Origin: Sphingomonas natans
Lineage (GTDB): Bacteria > Pseudomonadota > Alphaproteobacteria > Sphingomonadales > Sphingomonadaceae
NCBI RefSeq assembly: GCF_030546695.1
Contig: NZ_JAUOTP010000006.1
Coordinates: 186,001-250,000, forward strand
DNA: 64,000 bases
Direction of reading: 5' to 3'
A program made the translations under genes and the position numbers. Under the pieces are notes generated by a model. The model ran no database searches, was not told the DNA's origin, and was given only the letters and a program-made list of their open reading frames with translations. Every line of letters begins with the position of its first letter. Within the stretch, counting starts at the first letter, position 1. This document shows, piece after piece, positions 1 to 8,596 of this stretch.

Positions 1-650
1 TCCAGCGCGCCGATGCCAGCGTGATCGACGGGCTGGCGCATGCCGGCGTCGCGACGGTGCACGAAGCGCAGGGACGCATTGGTCTGCTCGCCCCCTATAT
101 GCGCCCGATCTATCCCGGCGCGCGCATCGCGGGTTCCGCCGTCACCATCTCGTCGCCCCCGGGCGACAATTGGATGGTCCATGTGGCGATCGAGCAATTG
201 CAGGCCGGCGACATCCTCGTCCTCGCGCCCACTTCGCCCTGCTTCGACGGCTATTTCGGCGATCTGCTCGCGACGTCGGCGCAGGCGCGGGGCTGCCGCG
301 GCCTCGTCATCGATGCCGGCTGTCGCGACGTGCGCGATCTGACCCAGATGAACTTCCCCGTCTGGTCGCGCGCCGTCTATGCGCAGGGCACGATCAAGGG
401 GACCCTGGGCTCGGTCAACGTCCCGATCGTCTGCGCCAATGCCGCGATCGAGGCGGGCGACGTGATCGTCGCCGACGATGACGGCGTCTGCGTCGTTAAG
501 CGCGCCGATGCCGCGGACGTGCTGAAGAAGTCGCAGGCGCGCGAGGCGCTCGAGGAGACCAAGCGCCAGCGCCTCGCCGCGGGCGAACTCGGCCTCGACA
601 TTTACGACATGCGGGGGCGTCTCACCGAAATGGGGCTGACGTATGAATAA
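1..650 (+). CDS. ligK: 4-carboxy-4-hydroxy-2-oxoadipate aldolase (5' truncated by window edge)
   Basis: Class II (metal-dependent) aldolase of the LigK/GalC/RraA-like fold. It cleaves 4-carboxy-4-hydroxy-2-oxoadipate to pyruvate and oxaloacetate, the last step of protocatechuate 4,5-cleavage. The reading frame is open from base 3 with no stop upstream, and the residues before the first internal GTG (base 21) still match the family, so the true start lies left of the window. The visible 209+ residues include the [11 protein letters not shown] segment near the family N-terminus and the DAGCRDVRD metal/substrate loop typical of the family. Full-length homologues are about 225-230 residues, so only a few residues are missing. 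It is followed by a palindromic element and then ligU, the enzyme two steps upstream in the same pathway. Confidence 0.9.
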   Translation, partial: QRADASVIDGLAHAGVATVHEAQGRIGLLAPYMRPIYPGARIAGSAVTISSPPGDNWMVHVAIEQLQAGDILVLAPTSPCFDGYFGDLLATSAQARGCRGLVIDAGCRDVRDLTQMNFPVWSRAVYAQGTIKGTLGSVNVPIVCANAAIEAGDVIVADDDGVCVVKRADAADVLKKSQAREALEETKRQRLAAGELGLDIYDMRGRLTEMGLTYE

Positions 651-651
651 T

Positions 652-779
652 ATCCTCCCCGGCACGGGGAGGGGGACCATGCGTAGCATGGTAGAGGGGG
701 CTCACTACGACCGCTGCGCTCAGCCGAACGCCCCCTCCGTCATCGCTTCGCGATGCCACCTCCCCGTACCGGGGAGGAT
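652..779. repeat. Composite palindromic element, copy 1
   Basis: Non-coding element between ligK and ligU. It begins ATCCTCCCC (652-660) and ends GGGGAGGAT (771-779), so its ends are inverted repeats. Each half also contains its own hairpins: CTCCCC/GGGGAG at both tips, ACCAT/ATGGT in the left half and CATCG/CGATG in the right half, while AGGGGGC and GCCCCCT can pair across the middle. A related copy in the opposite orientation lies at 4611-4746. The right-hand GGGGAGG sits at Shine-Dalgarno distance from the ligU start, so the element seems to supply that ribosome binding site. It resembles REP/MITE-type intergenic repeats; no transposase is present. Confidence 0.75.
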
Positions 780-782
780 GAG

Positions 783-2716
<1,934 letters not shown>

Positions 2717-2747
2717 CCATCGTGCTCGGCGTTCTCAAAGGCTCCCC

Positions 2748-4604
2748 ATGATCGACGCGATCGCCACCGTATCGCTGAGCGGTACGCTCGAAGACAAGCT
2801 GCGCGCCGCCGCCTCGGCGGGGTTCAAGGCGGTCGAGATCTTCGACACCGATTTCCTCGCCTCCGACCTTACCGCCCATCAGGTCCGCGCGCTGCTGGAC
2901 GAGCTGGGGCTTGCCTGCGTCCTCTATCAGCCGTTTCGCGATCTGGAGGGGATGCCCGCGCCCCAGCGCATGCGCGCCTTCCAGCGGATCGAACAGAAAT
3001 TCCAGGTGATGCAAATTCTGGGCTGCGACCGGATCCTGCTCTGCACGAACTGCTCGCCCCTCGCCTCGCCCGACGAGGACCGGATCGTCGCCGATCTGCG
3101 CGAGCTTGGCGATCTCGCCGCGCGCTACGGCGTCATCGTCGGCTACGAAGCGCTCGCCTGGGCGCGGCACATCTTCGATCATCGCGATGCGTGGCGGATC
3201 GTCGAGATGGTCGATCATCCGAATATTGGCATATTGCTCGACAGCTTCCATTCGCTCTCGCGCGGCATTCCGGTGGAAAGCCTGCGCCAGATCGACCCCG
3301 CCAAGATCGTGTTCGTCCAGCTCGCCGACGCGCCGATCCTGTCGATGGACCTGCTCTACTGGAGCCGCCACTTCCGCAACCTGCCCGGCCAGGGCGGGTT
3401 CGACCTGACCGGCTATGTCGGCGAGCTGTTCCGGATCGGCTATGACGGCCCGCTGAGCCTGGAGATCTTCAACGATCGCTTCCGCGCCAATTCGGCCAAG
3501 ATGGTCGCGCAGGATGGCCTCCGCTCGCTGACCGCAATCCGCGACGCGGCCGCGCGATCGATCGGCGCGCCGACGACGATGCCGCCGCCCGCGGTGATCA
3601 GCCATGTCGAGTTCGTCGAATTCGCGGTGGACGAAGGAGATCGGCTCGGCCTGGAGGCGATGCTGCGCTCGGCCGGCTTCGCGCCCGCCGGATCGCATCG
3701 CAGCAAGGCGGTGGATCTGTGGCGCGGCGGCGCGGCGCGCTTCGTGCTCAATTACGAGCAGGAGGGCTTCGCGCACGCCTATCGCACCACGCACGGCACC
3801 TCGATCTGCGCGATCGGGCTGGCGGTTTCGGACCAGGCGGCGACGGTCGCGCGCGCACGGGCACTGGGCATATCCGAACATGGCAGCGACATACCGGCGA
3901 TGCCCGCGTTGCGCGGCGTGGCAGGAAGCCTCGTCTATATCCTCGACGCGGCCAACACGGGCGCGATCTGGGACGAGGAATTCGATGCGGTGGACGAAGG
4001 TGGCAGCGCCCCCGACGTGGGGATCGCCGCGATCGATCATCTCGCCGCGGTGGTCCACAACGACGAATTCCTGTCGTGGCAGCTCTACTGGCGCACTTTG
4101 TTCGACGTGCGCGTGCAGCTGCCGCAGGACGTGATCGACCCCAACGGGCTTGTGCAGAGTCAGGCGATCCAGAATCCGGCGGGCACGTTCCGCATCACGC
4201 TCAACAGCACCGATGCGCGCGGGGCCTTGTCGGCGCGCTTCCTCAGCCATTCGTTCGGCGCGGGCTTCCAGCATATCGCGCTGGCGGTGGGCGACATGCA
4301 CGCGGCGGCTGAGGCGCTGGAGGCGCGCGGCCTCGCGCGGCTGCCCGTACCGGAAAATTACCAGGACGATGCGGAGATGCGCTTCGCGCTCTCGCCCGAG
4401 GAGAGCGCGGCGGCGCGGCGGCTGGACATCATGCTCGACGAGGATCCCGAGGGCGGGCGCTATCGCCAGCTCTACGGGCGCGCCTTCGCGCGGACCTTCT
4501 TCTTCGAATATGTCGAGCGGGCCGGCTATGACGGCTATGGCGCGCCCAATGCGCCGATCCGGCTGGCGGCACAGAGCCGGTTCCGCCCGGTCGCGGAGGA
4601 TTGA
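2748..4604 (+). CDS. quiC: 3-dehydroshikimate dehydratase fused to HPPD-like VOC domain
   Basis: Two-domain protein of 618 residues, the QsuB/QuiC1 architecture. Residues about 1-280 form a sugar-phosphate-isomerase TIM barrel that converts 3-dehydroshikimate to protocatechuate. The metal ligands expected for the family are in place: Glu134 (GYEALAW), Asp165 (LLDSFH), Gln191 (VFVQLAD) and Glu239 (LEIFND). Residues about 285-618 form a 4-hydroxyphenylpyruvate-dioxygenase-like domain. Its possible iron ligands are also intact: His431 (IDHLAAV), His509 (FQHIALAV) and Glu587 (FFFEYVE). The start at 2748 is chosen because the barrel begins MIDAIATVSLSG there; upstream codons run through ligI in another frame. 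It links quinate/shikimate catabolism to the lig genes beside it. What the C-terminal domain does is not settled by the sequence. Confidence 0.9.
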   Translation: MIDAIATVSLSGTLEDKLRAAASAGFKAVEIFDTDFLASDLTAHQVRALLDELGLACVLYQPFRDLEGMPAPQRMRAFQRIEQKFQVMQILGCDRILLCTNCSPLASPDEDRIVADLRELGDLAARYGVIVGYEALAWARHIFDHRDAWRIVEMVDHPNIGILLDSFHSLSRGIPVESLRQIDPAKIVFVQLADAPILSMDLLYWSRHFRNLPGQGGFDLTGYVGELFRIGYDGPLSLEIFNDRFRANSAKMVAQDGLRSLTAIRDAAARSIGAPTTMPPPAVISHVEFVEFAVDEGDRLGLEAMLRSAGFAPAGSHRSKAVDLWRGGAARFVLNYEQEGFAHAYRTTHGTSICAIGLAVSDQAATVARARALGISEHGSDIPAMPALRGVAGSLVYILDAANTGAIWDEEFDAVDEGGSAPDVGIAAIDHLAAVVHNDEFLSWQLYWRTLFDVRVQLPQDVIDPNGLVQSQAIQNPAGTFRITLNSTDARGALSARFLSHSFGAGFQHIALAVGDMHAAAEALEARGLARLPVPENYQDDAEMRFALSPEESAAARRLDIMLDEDPEGGRYRQLYGRAFARTFFFEYVERAGYDGYGAPNAPIRLAAQSRFRPVAED

Positions 4605-4610
4605 GGGATC

Positions 4611-4746
4611 ATCCTCCCCTGAAAGGGGAGGTGGCATCGCGTAGCGATGACGGAGGGGTGGCCGCTGGCGCCGGACGAAAGTTCACCGCACGTGGCCACC
4701 CCTCCACCATCCTTCGGATGGTCCCCCTCCCCTTTCGGGGGAGGAT
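4611..4746. repeat. Composite palindromic element, copy 2 (inverted relative to copy 1)
   Basis: Non-coding element between quiC and the VOC gene, with the same ends as copy 1: ATCCTCCCC (4611-4619) and GGGGAGGAT (4738-4746). Its left half (GGGGAGGTGGCATCG, then CGATGACGGAGGGG) matches the reverse complement of the right half of copy 1. Its right half (CACCATCCTTCGGATGGT) matches the reverse complement of the left half of copy 1. So the two copies point in opposite directions. Internal hairpins CATCG/CGATG and CCATC/GATGG are present. Purine-rich sequence after the right end (GGAGAGGAAC) provides the ribosome binding site of the next gene. Confidence 0.75.
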
Positions 4747-4762
4747 GAAGGAGAGGAACAAG

Positions 4763-5179
4763 ATGCGCGTAGTCCGGCTCGGCCACGTCAATATCCGCAC
4801 TCCGGCGTTCGACGAGACGATCGCCTTTTACGAGACGTGCCTCGGCCTACGCGCGGGACCGGCCGTGTCTTCGGTCGCGCGGCCGCAGAATGTGTGGCTG
4901 CACAATGAGGCGGGCGATCCGATCATCCACGTCAACGGACCGATGGGGGACGAAGCGGTCTATCCCGAGGGAGCGGGCAGCCGGCTCGACCATTTCGCGC
5001 TGGATTGCACCGGGCTCGACGCGTGCATCGCGCGACTGGAGGCCAATGGCGTGCCCTTCCAGCGCATCCGCCTCGAAGCGCGGGGCATGAGCCAGCTCAA
5101 CCTGTTCGATCCCAATGGGCTCAAGGTGGAGCTGACCTTCAGCGATCGAGATGAAGGTCTGCCAGCCCGCGCTGGATGA
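4763..5179 (+). CDS. VOC (glyoxalase/bleomycin-resistance) family protein
   Basis: Single-domain VOC protein of 138 residues, start ATG 4763 with GGAGAGGAA ahead of it. It has the two beta-alpha-beta-beta-beta halves expected of the family: LGHVNIRTP at the N-terminus carries the first metal-ligand histidine, LDHFALDCTG near residue 75 the second, and VELTF near residue 127 ends with the conserved acidic position. These proteins range from isomerases and dioxygenases to glyoxalases, so the reaction cannot be named. Position after quiC suggests a role in aromatic acid catabolism. The last 41 bases overlap the 3' end of the convergent gntR gene. Confidence 0.75.
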   Translation: MRVVRLGHVNIRTPAFDETIAFYETCLGLRAGPAVSSVARPQNVWLHNEAGDPIIHVNGPMGDEAVYPEGAGSRLDHFALDCTGLDACIARLEANGVPFQRIRLEARGMSQLNLFDPNGLKVELTFSDRDEGLPARAG

Positions 5180-5864
5180 TCCGCCGCGTCGAGGCGCGCG
5201 CCGCGACGGGATCGGCCTGCTCGATCGCCTCCAGCAGCAGCCGGTGATCCTCGGTGGAATCGCGATGCGCGGCCTCGCGCCGCTTGGCGCGCGCGACATA
5301 GCCGACCGACGCGCTGATCGAGGAGGTCAGCTGGCCCATCAGCTCGTTGCCGGCGGCCGAGATCAGCGCCTCGTGGAAGCGGCGATCGGCCTCTTCGGCG
5401 GCCTCGCTGTCGGGCTCGTGCTGCTGCATGTCGGCGAGTGCCGCGTGCATCCGCGCGAGATCCTGATCGGAGCGATGCTCGGCGGCGAGCTCGGCCAGGC
5501 GCGGCTCGATCGCGAGGCGCAGCTCGAACAATTCGCCGAGGAATTCCGGGGCAGGATCGTTTTCGAGGATCCAGCCGAGCACGTCGGGATCGAGCAGATT
5601 CCAGCGCGCGCGCGGGCAGACGCGCGTGCCGGTCTTGGGGCGGCTCTCGACCAGCCCCTTGGCCATCAGGGTACGGATCGCCTCGCGATAGGCGGCGCGC
5701 GAGACGCCGAGTGCCTCGCTCGCGCTGTTTTCGCCCATCAGCGTCTCACCCGGCCGATAGCCGCCGGTGACGATCGCGACGGCAATCTCGCGGGCGACGG
5801 CCGTGTGCAGCCGCTCGTGGCTGGGCAGGCCGTGAAACTTCTTGCCGCCGGTCTGCACGTTCAT
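5139..5864 (-). CDS. GntR/FadR-family transcriptional regulator
   Basis: Regulator of 241 residues with an N-terminal winged helix (about 15-80, containing GENSASEALGVSRAAYREAI and GLVESRPKTGTRV) and a C-terminal all-helical FCD effector domain (about 95-225, with acidic and histidine residues such as DRRFHEAL that bind metal or ligand in this family). It is the last gene of the - strand quinate cluster. FadR-type proteins bind palindromes built around GTnnnAC. A matching palindrome lies at 15573-15585 on the TonB-receptor promoter and is the best candidate target here. The effector is unknown; a pathway intermediate such as quinate or protocatechuate is a guess. Its 3' end overlaps the VOC gene by 41 bases. 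Confidence 0.85.
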   Translation of the reverse strand: MNVQTGGKKFHGLPSHERLHTAVAREIAVAIVTGGYRPGETLMGENSASEALGVSRAAYREAIRTLMAKGLVESRPKTGTRVCPRARWNLLDPDVLGWILENDPAPEFLGELFELRLAIEPRLAELAAEHRSDQDLARMHAALADMQQHEPDSEAAEEADRRFHEALISAAGNELMGQLTSSISASVGYVARAKRREAAHRDSTEDHRLLLEAIEQADPVAARASTRRIIQRGLADLHLDR

Positions 5865-5903
5865 GGCCTTTGGGTAGGTCGGCCCGGGAAACGTGTCGAG
5901 CGG

Positions 5904-6848
5904 CTATTTCACCGGCAAGGGATGCGGCCGCACCGGATAATCGGTGACGTGCGCGGCCCATTTGATCGCTTCGAGGAACATATTCTGCTGACGCGGATCG
6001 TCCCACGAGGCGTCCGAATGGCCGAGCCCAGAGTAGAAGACGCGGCCCGTGCCGTAGCTCTTGATCCAGGCGACCGGGAAATCCTTGTCGGTGCGGTGGA
6101 CGTTGGGGCTCGTCATGTCGACCGAGCTGGTGTCGATCCGGGCGAGCACGTCGACCTTGGCGCGATCATAGGGGGCGAGCATCTGATAATGCTCGTCCTT
6201 GACGATCGGGCTCTTCAGATAGAGCTTCATCTCGGGTGCATCGGGCCGTTCGACGATGATCTTCGCGTCCGAAATGCCCCAGGGGTGATTGTCGAAATAG
6301 CCGCCGATCATCTCGCCATATTCGGGCCATTTCGACGCGGTCGCGGTCGCGGTGTGGATGCCGACGAAGCCCTTGCCGTCGTCATGCACGAAGCTCAGCA
6401 GATCCGCCTTCTGCCTGTCGGTGAGATCGAGATCGCCGTTGGTGTAGAAGACGATCGCGTCGAAATCCTTCAGGTTGCGGCCCTTCGCCTGACGCCGCCC
6501 GCCTTTCGCATAATCGCCCGTGCCCCACACCTCGTCCTTCGTCACCCATTCGGTATCGGTGCGGATGTAGAGGACGATGCCGGCGGCGCGGGTGATGCGC
6601 TCGAGCGTCGCCATCGCATGGCTGACCGCGTCGTGCGCATTCTGGTTGCCGGTGTGGAGATCGGCGACGAGCAGGACGCGCTTCTTGCCTGCATAGGGAT
6701 CCTCGTAACCGAGCATGCGCCGGCCGGGCGCATAGGTGCCGGGCAGCGGCGCGGCACCCTGCGGCGCGGGCGCCTGCGCGCTCGCCATCCCGCCGCCCAG
6801 GGCCGCGAGGCCGGCCAAAGCCGCCCGCATCGTCGATCCGATCCGCAT
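5904..6848 (-). CDS. Secreted ThuA-like domain protein
   Basis: Protein of 314 residues with a Sec-type signal peptide (MRAALAGLAALGGGMASAQA, cleavage about residue 25) followed by a ThuA/glutamine-amidotransferase-like domain: KKRVLLVAD at the first strand, DAIVFYTNGD, GKGFVGIHTAT in place of the nucleophile loop, and HPWG/DEHYQM near residue 200. ThuA-like proteins are linked to sugar utilisation but have no firm enzymatic role. A GGAG precedes ATG 6848 at a suitable distance. It follows the MFS gene by 13 bases, so it is in the same operon. The signal peptide puts it in the periplasm with the PQQ enzyme and cytochrome. It may act on a glycoside, but this is speculative. Confidence 0.75.
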   Translation of the reverse strand: MRIGSTMRAALAGLAALGGGMASAQAPAPQGAAPLPGTYAPGRRMLGYEDPYAGKKRVLLVADLHTGNQNAHDAVSHAMATLERITRAAGIVLYIRTDTEWVTKDEVWGTGDYAKGGRRQAKGRNLKDFDAIVFYTNGDLDLTDRQKADLLSFVHDDGKGFVGIHTATATASKWPEYGEMIGGYFDNHPWGISDAKIIVERPDAPEMKLYLKSPIVKDEHYQMLAPYDRAKVDVLARIDTSSVDMTSPNVHRTDKDFPVAWIKSYGTGRVFYSGLGHSDASWDDPRQQNMFLEAIKWAAHVTDYPVRPHPLPVK

Positions 6849-6861
6849 CGCGTCCGCTCCC

Positions 6862-8145
6862 TTATGCCGGCTGTTCGTCGAGCGTCAGGCGCTCCACCGG
6901 TCCGATGATGAAGATGTAAGAGGCGGCGCCGACGAGCGCGACCGCGCCAATATAGAAGAGCGCGCCGTGGAACGAGCCGCTCGCCTGAACGACGACCCCG
7001 ATCACGATCGGCGTGACGATCCCGGCGATATTGGCGCACAGATTGAAGATGCCGGAGGTCAGGCCGATGTGCGTCTTGGGCGCGACATCCGAGATGAGCG
7101 TCCAGCCGAGATTGCAGATGCCCTGTCCGAAGGTCGCGACCGACATGACGAGGATCAGCAGCGTATTGTCCTCGATGAAGCTCAGCGATAGGATCGTCGA
7201 GATCAGCAGCAGCCCCGCCACGATCGGCGCTTTGCGGCCGATCGTGGGCGATCCGGTGCGGCGGATCAGCCAGTCCGAGACCACGCCACCGAGCAGCACG
7301 CCCGCCGAGGCGGTGATATAGGGCAAGGCGACGAAGAAACCCGACTTGACGAAATCCATGTGGCGTTCGGTCGCGAGATAGGTCGGGAACCAGGTGATCA
7401 GGAAGACGAGCGCCGAATTGCTGCAGAATTGGCCGATCGAGGCGCCGAGGATCTGCCGCTTGGCGAACAGCCGCCCCATGTCGCTCCACGAGAAGCGGAT
7501 CGCGGCCTTGGTCTCGAGCCCGCCGCCCGCCGCGATATGCGCGCGCTCGGCCTCGTTGATCCGCCTCGCGTGGGTCGGATCGCGATAGATGGCATACCAG
7601 AACAGGCCGTAGGCGATGCCGATCGCGCCGACGAGGACGAACAAGGAGCGCCAGCCCCAGTTGGCGACGATCCAGAACAGGATCGGGCTCATGAAGGCGA
7701 GGCCGAAATATTGGCCGATCGAATAGACGCCGGTCGCGCGCGCGCGCTCGGTCTGCGGGAACCAGCTCGCGAGGATGCGGCTGTTGCAGGGGTAACAGGG
7801 CGCCTCGGCGACACCGAGGCCGAAGCGCAACGCAATCAAAGTGCCGATATTGTTCGCGAAGCCGTGCAGCAATGTGAAGGCCGACCAGAAGGTCAGCGAG
7901 AGCGCATAGGTGAGCCGCGTGCCGAGGCGATCGAGCAGCAGGCCGCCCGGAATTTGCGAAGCGGCATAGGTCCAGGAGAAGGCCGAGAAGATCAGGCCGA
8001 GCATCGCCGGCGAGATGCCGAGCTCCTCGGTCATCGGCTTGGCGGCGACGCTCATCACCGCCCGATCGAGATAGTTGAGCATCGTCGCGCCCGTGACGAG
8101 CGCGAGGATCGTGAAGCGCACCTTCGTGGCGCGGCTCGCGATCAT
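6862..8145 (-). CDS. MFS transporter (ACS/phthalate-type anion:cation symporter)
   Basis: Inner-membrane transporter of 427 residues with twelve predicted hydrophobic segments. The first loop motif appears as GGLLLDRLGTRL after helix 2, and the hydrophilic loop is between helices 6 and 7 (about residues 190-225). Sequence features (NYLDRAVMSVAAKPM at the N-terminus, LGVAEAPCYPCNSRIL) fit the ACS family, which imports hexuronates, phthalate and other organic acids. The start at 8145 overlaps the aroQ stop by ATGA, so a longer in-frame extension upstream is not used. The likely cargo, from context, is quinate, shikimate, dehydroquinate or protocatechuate. Confidence 0.88.
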   Translation of the reverse strand: MIASRATKVRFTILALVTGATMLNYLDRAVMSVAAKPMTEELGISPAMLGLIFSAFSWTYAASQIPGGLLLDRLGTRLTYALSLTFWSAFTLLHGFANNIGTLIALRFGLGVAEAPCYPCNSRILASWFPQTERARATGVYSIGQYFGLAFMSPILFWIVANWGWRSLFVLVGAIGIAYGLFWYAIYRDPTHARRINEAERAHIAAGGGLETKAAIRFSWSDMGRLFAKRQILGASIGQFCSNSALVFLITWFPTYLATERHMDFVKSGFFVALPYITASAGVLLGGVVSDWLIRRTGSPTIGRKAPIVAGLLLISTILSLSFIEDNTLLILVMSVATFGQGICNLGWTLISDVAPKTHIGLTSGIFNLCANIAGIVTPIVIGVVVQASGSFHGALFYIGAVALVGAASYIFIIGPVERLTLDEQPA

Positions 8146-8588
8146 GGCTGCGATCGCAGGCGGATGATGTGACGGATGGCGAGCCCGTAGCCGTCGATGC
8201 CGAGGCCGCTGATGATGCCCGTCACCGCCTGCGTCATGATCGATTTGGAGCGCCACTCCGCTTCGCGCCGATGGATGTTCGAGATATGGACCTCCACGAT
8301 CGGGCAGTCGCACATCTTGAGCGCATCGAGGATCGGATAGCCGGCATAGGTGAAGGCGGCGGGATTGAAGACGATGCCCGCAGCACCCAGCCGCGCCGCA
8401 TGGAAGAAATGGACCATCTCATGTTCGGCATCGGTCTGGTGGAAGACGATATCGAAGCCCGCCGGCTCGGCGATCGCGCGGCATTCGCGCTCGAGATCGG
8501 CGAGCGTCGCGGTGCCGTAGATATGCGGCTCGCGCTGACCGAGGAGCCCGAGATTGGGGCCGTTCAGGACGTGGATCGTACCGGGCAT
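8142..8588 (-). CDS. aroQ: Type II 3-dehydroquinate dehydratase
   Basis: Cytoplasmic dodecameric-type dehydroquinase, 148 residues, converting 3-dehydroquinate to 3-dehydroshikimate. The catalytic loop LNGPNLGLLGQREPHIYG gives Arg19 and Tyr24. Later motifs are NPAAFTYAGYPILDAL and VHISNIHRRE with the catalytic histidine near residue 100. The gene is coupled to the MFS transporter (ATGA overlap) and sits 8 bases after the PQQ dehydrogenase. Its operon with a quinate-type dehydrogenase points to a catabolic rather than biosynthetic role, like QuiB or QsuC. A separate biosynthetic copy would be expected elsewhere in the genome. Confidence 0.93.
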   Translation of the reverse strand: MPGTIHVLNGPNLGLLGQREPHIYGTATLADLERECRAIAEPAGFDIVFHQTDAEHEMVHFFHAARLGAAGIVFNPAAFTYAGYPILDALKMCDCPIVEVHISNIHRREAEWRSKSIMTQAVTGIISGLGIDGYGLAIRHIIRLRSQP

Positions 8589-8596
8589 GATATTCC

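Noticed and set aside
652-779. Rho-independent terminator between ligK and ligU
   Set aside because: The hairpins have no T-run, a related copy lies elsewhere in the operon, and the right end serves as a ribosome binding site, so a repeat element explains it better.
5151-6908. Open frame of about 585 codons antisense to gntR and the ThuA-like gene
   Set aside because: It covers two recognisable genes on the other strand, has the same Arg/Gly/Ala-rich composition, and has no recognisable motif.
8146-8313. 56-codon N-terminal extension of the MFS gene
   Set aside because: It lies inside aroQ in another frame and is basic and hydrophilic; the ATGA overlap at 8145 is the natural start.
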